From: Verrucomicrobia bacterium UBA2460
GTDB lineage: Bacteria; Verrucomicrobiota; Verrucomicrobiia; Methylacidiphilales; Verrucolacustridaceae
NCBI GenBank assembly: GCA_002342345.1
Contig: DDPU01000076.1
Span: 7,480-14,346, forward strand
Direction of reading: 5' to 3'
Length of the DNA stretch: 6,867 nucleotides
Shown here: piece by piece, positions 1 through 5,454 of the stretch
Layout: every line of letters begins with the position of its first letter
How positions within the stretch are numbered: position 1 is the stretch's first letter
The notes under the pieces: model-generated
The model's database searches: none
Told to the model about the DNA's origin: nothing
What the model saw: the letters and a program-made list of their open reading frames with translations, nothing else
Program-made: the position numbers and the translations under genes

Positions 1-200
1 GGGAGGATCGACTGGGCAAGATCGGGGAGCTGAACCAGAAAATACTTGGCCAAGAGCCAGGGTGTCGGCCCCTTCTCCATCAGCCGGCCGATCTTGTCGA
101 AAACATCGAAGGTCAACCAAAGGGTGAACAGGGCGGTGATGACAAAACCGAGGGGGACCAGAACCGACCTCCAAAGATATTTTTCGACGATTTTCATCAT
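1..200 (-). CDS. LptF/LptG-family LPS export permease, N-terminal part (cut by window edge)
   Basis: Reading the minus strand from the ATG ATG pair at 200-195 gives an open frame to the window edge, 66 residues, beginning M-M-K-I-V-E-K-Y-L-W-R. A short basic/aromatic leader (EKYLWRS) is followed by one hydrophobic segment (about residues 11-31, VLVPLGFVITALFTLWLTF). Then come a charged stretch containing FDKIGRLMEKG and a second region ending LPDLAQSILP. This is the usual opening of YjgP/YjgQ permeases: first transmembrane helix, a short periplasmic/lateral-gate segment, then 'VP-x-x-x-x-x-x-P' entering helix 2. In the family, LptF and LptG form the inner-membrane part of LptB2FGC, which extracts LPS for transport to the outer membrane. 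I cannot tell LptF from LptG from this fragment. No good Shine-Dalgarno precedes either ATG. It is divergent from gmhA with 26 bp between starts, and both genes serve LPS biogenesis. Confidence 0.75.
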   Translation of the reverse strand, partial: MMKIVEKYLWRSVLVPLGFVITALFTLWLTFDVFDKIGRLMEKGPTPWLLAKYFLVQLPDLAQSIL

Positions 201-226
201 CCGTGGGAAGCTAGCGGGAACGCCTC

Positions 227-793
227 ATGAATCTCGCCCACGATCTTTCCGCCTTGGAGGAGACCGTCAAGCGGTGTCACGCGCTGGTCCCGGCAGTGGA
301 GTCAGCCGGCCGGGCCATCGCCGAGCGGATCCGCTCGGGATCCAAGCTTCTTGCCTGTGGCAACGGGGGCAGCGCGGCCGATGCCATGCACCTGGCGGAG
401 GAAATGACCGGGCGTTACCGCTCCAACCGGAAGGCCCTGCCTGCCTTGGCCCTATCCGCGGACGGCACGGCGTTGACCTGCATCGGCAATGACTGGTCTT
501 TCGAGGATGTCTTTTCCCGCCAACTCGAGGCCTTTGGGCAACCGGGGGATATTCTTGTTATTTTCAGCACGAGCGGAAAATCCCCCAATATTTTGAAAGC
601 CCTCCGGGTCGCAAAAGAGCGCAAACTGTTGCGGATAGGTGCCTTAGGAAAGGGTGGCGGGCCTGCCCGGGAACTGTGTGACCACGCCATCGTAGTTCCC
701 AGCGAGGATACCTCGCGAATCCAGGAGATCCACGGGTGGATCATTCATGCGTGGTTGGAATGCGTGGAAGCGATTGCCGTCGGAAAAGCCTGA
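227..793 (+). CDS. gmhA: Sedoheptulose-7-phosphate isomerase (SIS domain, GmhA)
   Basis: The 188-residue SIS-fold enzyme is predicted to convert sedoheptulose 7-phosphate to D-glycero-D-manno-heptose 7-phosphate, the first step of ADP-heptose synthesis for the LPS inner core; it is cytoplasmic. Visible motifs in order are CGNGGS (44-49), HLAEEMTGRY (55-64), IGND (86-89), EDVFSRQLEA (93-102), the sugar-phosphate loop STSGKS (114-119) and RIQEIH...IIH (164-174). By alignment from memory with E. coli GmhA, catalytic Glu65 and His180 correspond to Glu59 and His174. Gln172 corresponds to Gln166, and the phosphate-binding Ser/Thr to 114-116. The zinc-ligand set described in some homologues (His55, Glu59, Gln166, His174) is complete. 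Length is typical. The ATG at 227 is preceded by a weak GCGGGA (214-219). DiaA is a related SIS protein, but the intact catalytic set and the LPS permease neighbour favour GmhA. No other heptose gene lies in the window. Confidence 0.9.
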   Translation: MNLAHDLSALEETVKRCHALVPAVESAGRAIAERIRSGSKLLACGNGGSAADAMHLAEEMTGRYRSNRKALPALALSADGTALTCIGNDWSFEDVFSRQLEAFGQPGDILVIFSTSGKSPNILKALRVAKERKLLRIGALGKGGGPARELCDHAIVVPSEDTSRIQEIHGWIIHAWLECVEAIAVGKA

Positions 794-810
794 GCCTGCG
801 GACTTTATTC

Positions 811-839
811 TTGGAAAAACGGACCGCCACAGGTAGGGT
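811..839 (+). promoter_or_regulatory. Candidate sigma70-type promoter for the rpsP operon
   Basis: In the 116-bp gap between gmhA and rpsP, TTGGAA (811-816, 4 of 6 to the -35 consensus) is followed after exactly 17 bp by TAGGGT (834-839), which keeps the first, second and last -10 bases. This would give an mRNA start near 846 and a leader of about 60 nt. The match is weak, and matches of this quality occur by chance. The remaining gap shows no convincing terminator after gmhA, so read-through from gmhA is also possible. Confidence 0.25.
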
Positions 840-909
840 TTGAAGTTCGCCTGCGGGTCTTGCGCCGGATGCCGAGACACCCGAAGGACAACCAAAGGAG
901 AAAGAATTT

Positions 910-1161
910 ATGGCCGTGGTGATTCGTTTGCGGAAGGAGGGGAAGAAAAACCGCCCTTATTTTCGCGTGGTGGTGACGGACAAGTTGAATCCGCGTGACG
1001 GGCGATTTCTGGAGCTTGTGGGCACCTATGATCCCATGGGCAAGCAGGAAGGCATGAAGCTGAAGCTGGACCGGATTGACCATTGGATCGGCAAAGGGGC
1101 CAAGGCCAGCGAGACGGTGGCGGGCTTCATCCGCAAGGCCCGTCGCTCCGCCAAGTCGTAA
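910..1161 (+). CDS. rpsP: 30S ribosomal protein S16
   Basis: The 83-residue protein opens with AVVIRLRKEGKKNRPYFRVV, contains the S16 signature region DKLNPRDGRFLELVGTYDP (residues 24-42), and has the helix KLDRIDHWIGKGAKASETV before a basic tail. S16 is an assembly protein of the 30S body that binds 16S rRNA helices early. Length matches the usual 80-90 residues. The ATG at 910 has a strong Shine-Dalgarno AAAGGAG (894-900, 9-nt spacing). It is the first gene of the plus-strand translation operon; khpA follows after 25 nt. In many bacteria ffh lies upstream, but here the neighbour is gmhA. Confidence 0.97.
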   Translation: MAVVIRLRKEGKKNRPYFRVVVTDKLNPRDGRFLELVGTYDPMGKQEGMKLKLDRIDHWIGKGAKASETVAGFIRKARRSAKS

Positions 1162-1186
1162 ACCTCCCGGTGAGCCCCGGACTTCC

Positions 1187-1429
1187 ATGCGATATTTTCT
1201 CGAAATGGTTCTGGGGCGTATCGTCACCCATCCCGAAGAAGTGGATGTCGAGGAAACCTCCGACGACCGCGGGATTCTTTTCCGCATCCGCGTAAATCCG
1301 GAAGATCTGGGCCGGATCATCGGCCGCAACGGTCGGACCATCGAGGCGATCCGTTCCCTCCTCAACGCCGCCAGCCGCGACAACCGGCGGGTGTTTGTCG
1401 AAGTGGAGGACGGGGAGTTGACGGCATGA
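1187..1429 (+). CDS. khpA: KH-domain RNA-binding protein KhpA (YlqC family)
   Basis: This is an 80-residue single KH-domain protein. It begins [23 protein letters not shown], the usual N-terminus of the YlqC/KhpA family ('FL..iv..lV.hPdeV.v'). The KH core has the GxxG RNA-binding loop as GRNG (46-49), within [14 protein letters not shown]. The C-terminus [10 protein letters not shown] is the last beta strand. In Firmicutes KhpA pairs with KhpB/Jag as a global RNA-binding dimer; no khpB is present here. The frame stays open upstream to 1076, but the family start and the rpsP coding region make ATG 1187 the sensible choice, although it has only a weak ribosome site. The stop overlaps the trmD start (ATGA, 1426-1429). 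The gene sits in its typical place after rpsP, but rimM, which usually follows, is absent. Confidence 0.93.
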   Translation: MRYFLEMVLGRIVTHPEEVDVEETSDDRGILFRIRVNPEDLGRIIGRNGRTIEAIRSLLNAASRDNRRVFVEVEDGELTA

Positions 1430-2151
1430 CCATCGATCTGCTGACCCTGTTTCCCGCGATGGCCCAGGCGGTGATGGCCGAGAGCATCCTTGGCCGGGCC
1501 CAGCGGGCCGGCTTGGTGAAAATCCGCGTCCACCAGCTCCGTGATTACGCCCGCGACCGTCATAAGACCGTGGACGACCGGCCCTTCGGGGGCGGCCCGG
1601 GCATGGTGATGAAGGCCGAACCCCTGGTGGATGCCATTGAGCACCTTCGCGGAGAAGGGGCGGACCGCGCCCACGTTGTTTATCTGACCCCGGAGGGGAA
1701 AAAACTGACCCAGGGACACGTGCGATCCCTGGTCTCGCGGCACCAGCGGCTGCTGCTGGTCAGCGGGCATTACGAGGGAATCGATGAGCGGGTGCGCGAG
1801 GGGTGGATCGACGAGGAGATTTCCGTGGGCGACTACGTGCTGAGCAACGGAACCTTGCCGGCGTTGACCCTGATTGACGCGTTGGTCCGGCTGATTCCCG
1901 GCGTGCTGGGGAACGAGGAGTCCGCCGGGACGGACTCTTTTGAGGCGGGCCTGCTGGAAGGCCCGCAGTATACCCGGCCGGAAGATTTCCGTGGGAGGAA
2001 AGTCCCCGAGGTCCTGCTTTCCGGGCATCACGCCGAGATCGGGGCCTGGCGCAGGGAGCAGGCGTTGGCCCGGACCCGGGCACGGCGCGGAGATTTACTT
2101 GGAACGACAAAGACGGCAGAAAAGACGATACTCAAGGAGGAGTCCGTATGA
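1426..2151 (+). CDS. trmD: tRNA (guanine-N1-)-methyltransferase TrmD
   Basis: The 241-residue SPOUT methyltransferase makes m1G37 next to the anticodon in tRNAs reading CNN codons, which prevents +1 frameshifting; S-adenosylmethionine is the donor. Motifs seen are the start IDLLTLFP, the loop [10 protein letters not shown] (52-61), [15 protein letters not shown] (109-123), [19 protein letters not shown] (133-151), [10 protein letters not shown] (155-164) and [17 protein letters not shown] (169-185). The last two contain the expected catalytic Arg155 and Asp170 (E. coli Arg154/Asp169 by comparison from memory). A C-terminal domain with [13 protein letters not shown] and WRREQAL follows. These residues include the SAM-binding trefoil knot. 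The ATG at 1426 overlaps the khpA stop and has GGGGAG (1412-1417) 8 nt upstream. The stop overlaps the rplS ATG, so translational coupling on both sides is likely. Confidence 0.97.
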   Translation: MTIDLLTLFPAMAQAVMAESILGRAQRAGLVKIRVHQLRDYARDRHKTVDDRPFGGGPGMVMKAEPLVDAIEHLRGEGADRAHVVYLTPEGKKLTQGHVRSLVSRHQRLLLVSGHYEGIDERVREGWIDEEISVGDYVLSNGTLPALTLIDALVRLIPGVLGNEESAGTDSFEAGLLEGPQYTRPEDFRGRKVPEVLLSGHHAEIGAWRREQALARTRARRGDLLGTTKTAEKTILKEESV

Positions 2152-2504
2152 GCGCGAAGGTCATCGAAACCATCGAAAAGGAGCAGTTAAAGGAAGGCCG
2201 GTCCGGTTTCCGGGTCGGCGACAAGGTGCGGGTTTTCACCCGGGTCAAGGAGGGCGACAAGGAGCGGACCCAGCTCTTCGCCGGCACCGTGATCGCCCGC
2301 AAGGGACGCGGTCTGAACGAGCAGTTTACCGTGCGCCGGATCAGTTATGGAGAAGGCGTGGAGCGCATTTTCCCGCTTCATTCCCCCCGCATCGAGAAGA
2401 TCGAGGTGGACAGCCGTGGGGCACCCCGCCGGGCCAAGCTTTTCTACCTGCGCAAGCGGGCCGACATGTCCGTCAGGGAAGCGGAGACGGCCAAGCGGAG
2501 CTGA
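2148..2504 (+). CDS. rplS: 50S ribosomal protein L19
   Basis: The 118-residue protein has the L19 layout. It starts with a short acidic/basic helix ([10 protein letters not shown]). Next is [33 protein letters not shown] (21-53), then [21 protein letters not shown] (60-80), IEKIEV and the basic end [12 protein letters not shown]19 lies at the 30S-50S interface. The ATG at 2148 overlaps the trmD stop (ATGA) and has a near-perfect Shine-Dalgarno AAGGAGG (2134-2140, 7-nt spacing), stronger than its neighbours, as expected for a protein needed in more copies than TrmD. The C-terminal tail ([12 protein letters not shown]) is a few residues longer than in minimal L19s. Its last codons carry the GGAG proposed as the ribosome site of rnhB, which continues in the same reading frame after the TGA. 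Confidence 0.97.
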   Translation: MSAKVIETIEKEQLKEGRSGFRVGDKVRVFTRVKEGDKERTQLFAGTVIARKGRGLNEQFTVRRISYGEGVERIFPLHSPRIEKIEVDSRGAPRRAKLFYLRKRADMSVREAETAKRS

Positions 2505-2510
2505 GCCATT
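2497..2510 (+). promoter_or_regulatory. Ribosome binding site and ATT start proposed for rnhB
   Basis: GGAG (2497-2500, within AAGCGGAG in the last rplS codons) lies 7 nt before an ATT codon at 2508-2510. In the rnhB frame there is no ATG, GTG or TTG between the rplS stop (2502-2504) and GTG 2565, which is inside the catalytic motif. ATT is the only near-cognate initiator with correct spacing. AUU is a known rare start, classically in infC, where IF3 discriminates against it. That it is used here is inference. Confidence 0.5.
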
Positions 2511-3146
2511 CCCCCGGACTGGACAGCCGAGCGGGCCAAGGCCGGCGGCGCGGTCGTCACGGGGGTGGATGAGGCGGGCCGGGGCGCCTTGGCCGGTCCG
2601 GTGGTGGCGGCAGCCTACCGTTTCCACCAAAGCGGCACGCGGATCCCCGGGCTGGATGATTCCAAGAAACTGACCCCGAAAAAGAGGGAGGAAATTTATC
2701 TCCGTTTGACGGGGGGGGAGGCGGGAGTTTGGGCGGTGGGAGAAGCCTCGGTGGAGGAGATCGCCGAAAGAAACATTCTGGTGGCCAGTCAACTGGCCAT
2801 GCGCAGGGCCCTGGATGCGCTTTCGCCGACCGACGGGGTGATTCTGGTGGATGGCCTGCCGGCACGCCATTTGGGGAGGGAGCACGTGGCGGTTGTGGAT
2901 GGGGACGGCATCTGTCCCTCGATTGCGGCGGCCTCGGTGATCGCGAAGTTTTCCAGGGACCGAATCCTTTTCGAGTTTTCCAAGTTATATCCCTCCTATG
3001 GATGGGACCGGAACCGCGGGTATGGGACGGTGGCGCACCTTCGTGCCCTTGCCGATCACGGGCCTTGTCCGCTCCATCGCCGGGCTTTTTTACCCGTGGG
3101 ATCGCCGTGCCTGCCCGGCATGGGAGAATCCCGGAGACGCCGGTAG
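2508..3146 (+). CDS. rnhB: Ribonuclease HII
   Basis: RNase HII cleaves the RNA strand of RNA/DNA hybrids and nicks at single ribonucleotides misincorporated in DNA. From ATT 2508 the product is 212 residues, close to E. coli's 198. Motifs are VTGVDEAGRGALAGPVVAAA (17-36), DDSKKL (50-55), AERNILVASQLAM (86-98), ILVDG (112-116), PSIAAASVIAKFSRDR (137-152), [14 protein letters not shown] (161-174) and [11 protein letters not shown] (184-194). The four acidic catalytic residues are present: Asp21, Glu22, Asp115 and Asp151. The only conventional start nearby, GTG 2565, would begin directly at the first catalytic Asp and remove the first beta strand, so it is unlikely. Upstream of the motif the ATT start gives 20 residues, comparable with 15 in E. 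coli. The frame is continuous with rplS across its TGA. The C-terminal tail overlaps yraN by about 100 bp or more. Identity is certain; only the start is uncertain. Confidence 0.93.
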   Translation: MPPDWTAERAKAGGAVVTGVDEAGRGALAGPVVAAAYRFHQSGTRIPGLDDSKKLTPKKREEIYLRLTGGEAGVWAVGEASVEEIAERNILVASQLAMRRALDALSPTDGVILVDGLPARHLGREHVAVVDGDGICPSIAAASVIAKFSRDRILFEFSKLYPSYGWDRNRGYGTVAHLRALADHGPCPLHRRAFLPVGSPCLPGMGESRRRR

Positions 3147-3510
3147 GCACGGGGAAAAGGTGGCCGCCCGGTTTCTCAGCCGGGCCGGGCTAAAAATTCT
3201 TGTCCGCAACTACCGCCATCGGGGCGGGGAGGTCGATCTGGTGGCCCGCCACGGGCGGGTGCTGGTGATGGTGGAGGTAAAGTCCAGGCATCCCCGGGCC
3301 CGGCTATCGCCTCAACATGCCGTGACCCGGACCAAGCAGCGCAGGATCATCGGCGCGGCCGGCGCCTACCTGCGGGAGTTGCGGGGCCGTCCGCCTGCGG
3401 TCCGCTTTGACATTGTGGAGGTGTGGCAGGCCACGGGGGAGGTGCCGAGGTGTCGTTGGATCCGGCATGCCTACCGGTTGGAGGATGCCGGCGTGGGGTG
3501 GAGCCGATGA
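3022..3510 (+). CDS. yraN: UPF0102 family YraN, PD-(D/E)XK nuclease-like protein
   Basis: From ATG 3022 this is 162 residues. The conserved core starts at [16 protein letters not shown] (41-56) and continues [21 protein letters not shown] (58-78). The nuclease-like signature follows: Asp72, then Glu85-Val-Lys87 in [23 protein letters not shown] (100-113) and RFDIVEV (128-134) complete the family pattern. The family is predicted to have a Holliday-junction-resolvase-like fold; its role is not firmly known. The start is ambiguous: ATG 2998, ATG 3022, GTG 3043 and TTG 3049 are in frame, none with a good Shine-Dalgarno. No standard start lies between 3049 and the core, so at least 98 bp must overlap rnhB. 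The stop overlaps the comM ATG (ATGA, 3507-3510). The rnhB-yraN-comM order groups nucleic-acid processing genes. Confidence 0.88.
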   Translation: MGRWRTFVPLPITGLVRSIAGLFYPWDRRACPAWENPGDAGRHGEKVAARFLSRAGLKILVRNYRHRGGEVDLVARHGRVLVMVEVKSRHPRARLSPQHAVTRTKQRRIIGAAGAYLRELRGRPPAVRFDIVEVWQATGEVPRCRWIRHAYRLEDAGVGWSR

Positions 3511-5030
3511 ACACCTTCGTGCGCACCTGGTCCGCAACGGTTCTGGGGGTGGAGGCCTGTCCTGTTGCCGTGGAGGTCGATGCGGGCGGGTCAAAGGAAA
3601 ACTTCGTGGTGGTGGGGCTTCCCGATGCGGCCGTGAAGGAGTCCCGCCAGCGGGTCCGGTCGGCCATCTACAACAACGGCTTTGCCTGTCCGGAGGGATT
3701 CATCACGGCCAGTCTGGCGCCGGCTGACCTGAAAAAAACCGGACCCTGTTTTGACCTGCCCATCGCCCTGGGACTTCTCGCCTGCGCTGGGATGGTCAAC
3801 CGGGACCGCCTTGCCGATTGGATGATCCTCGGCGAGTTGGGCCTGAACGGGGAGGTGCGCCCGGTTCGGGGCGTTTTGGCGGTGGCCTTGTTGGCGAGGG
3901 AGCGCCGGATCCGGGGCCTGATGGTTCCGGCGGTCAACGCGGCGGAGGCTTCCGTGGTGGAGGGGGTCAAGGTGGCTCCCGTGCGAGACCTGCGGGAGGC
4001 CGCCGATGTCATCGACGGAAAAATTCCTCCCCCCGTGCCCACGGCGAATGGACGCAACGGCCAACCCCCGCAGGAGGGGGCGCCGGACTTTGCCGAGGTG
4101 AAGGGGCAGGAGGCGGTCAAGCGGGCCCTGGAGATCGCGGCGGCCGGAAACCACAACGTCCTGATGATCGGCCCTCCCGGCTCGGGCAAGAGCATGCTGG
4201 CCAAGCGGATTCCCGGAATTATGCCCAAGATGACGCTGGAGGAGTCTTTGGAAACCACGCGGATTCAAAGCGTGGCGGGATTGGTGAGGCCGGAGCAATC
4301 CCTGGTGAAAAATCGCCCCTTCCGCAGTCCCCATCACACCATTTCGGACATTGGCCTGATTGGTGGTTCCGCCAACCCCAACCCGGGGGAGGTGAGCCTG
4401 GCCCACAATGGCGTTCTTTTTCTGGACGAGTTGCCGGAATTCCGGCGCTCCGCCCTGGAGGTTTTGCGTCAACCGCTGGAAGACGGGCAGGTAACCATCT
4501 CCCGGGCGGCTGGCAGCCTGACCTTTCCCGCGCGTTTTATGTTTGTGGGGGCGATGAACCCCAGTCCGCGGGGAACCTTGGAGGCGAGGGGGCCCGGCAA
4601 GGCCTCCAGAAAATATCTCAGCAGGATCAGCGGGCCGCTGCTGGACCGCATCGACCTTCATCTGGAGGTGCCGGCCCTTCAACATGCCGAGTTGCTTTCG
4701 GCGGGGCCGGGGGAAAGTTCGGCGACGATCCGCACGAGGGTGGAGAAAGCCAGGGAGCTTCAAGGGTGCAGACTGGGGCGCGGCACGGGACTTTTCCATA
4801 ACGCCCAGATGGGCCCCAGGGAACTGCGGAAGTTTGTTCCTTTGGATGCGGAGGCCAAGGCCTTGCTGTCGCATGCGATGACGGATCTGGGGCTCAGTGC
4901 CCGCGCTTTGGACCGGATTTTGAAGGTGGCCCGGACGATCGCGGACCTGGCGGCAAGCGAATCCGTGGAACCGGATCACCTGGCCGAGGCCATCCAGTAC
5001 CGGACGTTGGACCGGCAGCTCTGGGGATGA
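3507..5030 (+). CDS. comM: ComM/YifB family AAA+ ATPase (Mg-chelatase-like)
   Basis: This is 507 residues, the usual family length. ComM is a hexameric helicase that promotes branch migration during natural transformation in Vibrio; other members are less studied. The N-terminal Lon-substrate-like/ChlI domain spans about 1-170 ([54 protein letters not shown]). A Pro/Gly-rich linker follows (173-193). The ATPase has [20 protein letters not shown] (195-214), Walker A GPPGSGKS (222-229), PFRSPHHT (271-278), Walker [10 protein letters not shown] (303-311) and [12 protein letters not shown] (372-383) with the likely arginine finger. The C-terminal helical domain includes [19 protein letters not shown]. 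Where most relatives have NPCPCGY...C.C, this protein reads [17 protein letters not shown] (351-367), so all four cysteines are absent. The ATG at 3507 overlaps the yraN stop; GGTGGAG is only 3 nt upstream, so coupling is likely. The stop lies one base from the convergent DUF192 stop. Confidence 0.95.
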   Translation: MNTFVRTWSATVLGVEACPVAVEVDAGGSKENFVVVGLPDAAVKESRQRVRSAIYNNGFACPEGFITASLAPADLKKTGPCFDLPIALGLLACAGMVNRDRLADWMILGELGLNGEVRPVRGVLAVALLARERRIRGLMVPAVNAAEASVVEGVKVAPVRDLREAADVIDGKIPPPVPTANGRNGQPPQEGAPDFAEVKGQEAVKRALEIAAAGNHNVLMIGPPGSGKSMLAKRIPGIMPKMTLEESLETTRIQSVAGLVRPEQSLVKNRPFRSPHHTISDIGLIGGSANPNPGEVSLAHNGVLFLDELPEFRRSALEVLRQPLEDGQVTISRAAGSLTFPARFMFVGAMNPSPRGTLEARGPGKASRKYLSRISGPLLDRIDLHLEVPALQHAELLSAGPGESSATIRTRVEKARELQGCRLGRGTGLFHNAQMGPRELRKFVPLDAEAKALLSHAMTDLGLSARALDRILKVARTIADLAASESVEPDHLAEAIQYRTLDRQLWG

Positions 5031-5031
5031 G

Positions 5032-5454
5032 TTAGCGGGGCAGGCCTTGGACCTTGAGGCCTGGCTTGAGCCCGCGACTGGCGAACCAGTCGCGATTTGT
5101 TTCAATCGCATAGGCCACCTTTTCGGATTTGCTGTCCACGGGGGTCTCTTCAAAAGGAACCAAGGGATGGATTTCCAGGATGAACCCCTCGGAATCCAGA
5201 AAGGCAAGATCCAGCGGAAGGGAGGTGTTTCGCATCCAGAAGGAAGCCTTTTTGGGGCGGGGAAAAACAAAAAGCATCCCGCGTTCGGCAGGCAGGAAAT
5301 CCCGGTTCATCAGGCCTTGGGCCTGCTCCCCGGGTGTGACGGCGACTTCCACAAGAAGCTTTTCCTCGCCGATTTTCAGGGTGGTCTCCCCTCCGGCCAG
5401 GCAAGTGGCCGCGATCAGGGCCAGCGCCAGTGTGAGTAGGGATGTTTTTTTCAA
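5032..5454 (-). CDS. Exported DUF192 family protein
   Basis: This 140-residue protein starts at TTG 5454. A signal peptide is clear: MKKTSLLTLALALIAATCLA with a basic start, an 11-13 residue hydrophobic core and a likely type I cut after residue 20. The Cys at 18 is a poor lipobox (Thr at -1), so lipoprotein is less likely. The mature domain shows DUF192 hallmarks: VEVAVTPGEQAQGLMNRDFL (35-54), GMLFVFPRP (59-67), FWMRNTSLPLDLAFLDSEG (72-90), ILEIHPLVPFEETP (92-105) and VAYAIETN (113-120). The family is small, beta-rich and mostly periplasmic or extracellular; its biochemical role is not established. Its start overlaps the moeB stop by 4 bp (TTGA, 5454-5451) with no Shine-Dalgarno, so translation probably depends on ribosomes finishing moeB. 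Its 3' end carries the hairpin at 5073-5094 in codons 121-128. Confidence 0.88.
   Translation of the reverse strand: MKKTSLLTLALALIAATCLAGGETTLKIGEEKLLVEVAVTPGEQAQGLMNRDFLPAERGMLFVFPRPKKASFWMRNTSLPLDLAFLDSEGFILEIHPLVPFEETPVDSKSEKVAYAIETNRDWFASRGLKPGLKVQGLPR
5073..5103 (+). terminator. Rho-independent terminator of the rpsP-comM operon, inside the convergent gene
   Basis: CGCGACTGG (5073-5081), loop CGAA (5082-5085) and CCAGTCGCG (5086-5094) form a perfect 9-bp stem with a 4-nt loop. It is followed on the plus strand by ATTTGTTTC (5095-5103), with 6 T in 9 bases. It begins 42 nt after the comM stop, an ordinary distance for a terminator. On the minus strand the bases after the stem are GC-rich with no T-run, so it should act only on plus-strand transcripts. 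It lies within DUF192 codons 121-128 (RDWFASRG), so the stem is under protein-coding constraint as well. Confidence 0.7.

Noticed and set aside
175..184. AT-rich GATATTTTT as a gmhA -10 box
   Set aside because: No acceptable -35 hexamer is found at 16-18 bp upstream, so a promoter cannot be supported.
46..492. Plus-strand open frame spanning the permease fragment and the gmhA start
   Set aside because: It conflicts with GmhA, which has complete motifs, and with the minus-strand permease start; the product is compositionally biased with no motif.
805..2031. Long minus-strand open frame (about 408 codons) opposite rpsP, khpA and trmD
   Set aside because: It lies entirely antisense to three strongly recognised genes; its translation is low-complexity Arg/Pro/Gly/His-rich with no family motif. 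Long antisense frames are common in GC-rich coding DNA.
2565..2567. GTG 2565 as the rnhB start
   Set aside because: It would put the initiator directly before the first catalytic Asp, removing the first beta strand (VVTGV) conserved in RNase HII, and it lacks a suitably spaced Shine-Dalgarno.
2187..2885. Minus-strand open frame antisense to rplS and rnhB
   Set aside because: It is a shadow of two conserved genes, with no Shine-Dalgarno and no family resemblance.
5045..5062. Inverted repeat CAGGCC...GGCCTG as a terminator for the minus-strand pair
   Set aside because: It lies before the DUF192 stop, has only a 6-bp stem with a long loop made of self-palindromic AGGCCT, and no T-run follows on the minus strand.
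3591..5270. Minus-strand open frame of about 559 codons opposite comM and reaching into the DUF192 gene
   Set aside because: It mirrors the codon structure of comM, shows no recognisable motif, and crosses two real genes including the convergent stop region.
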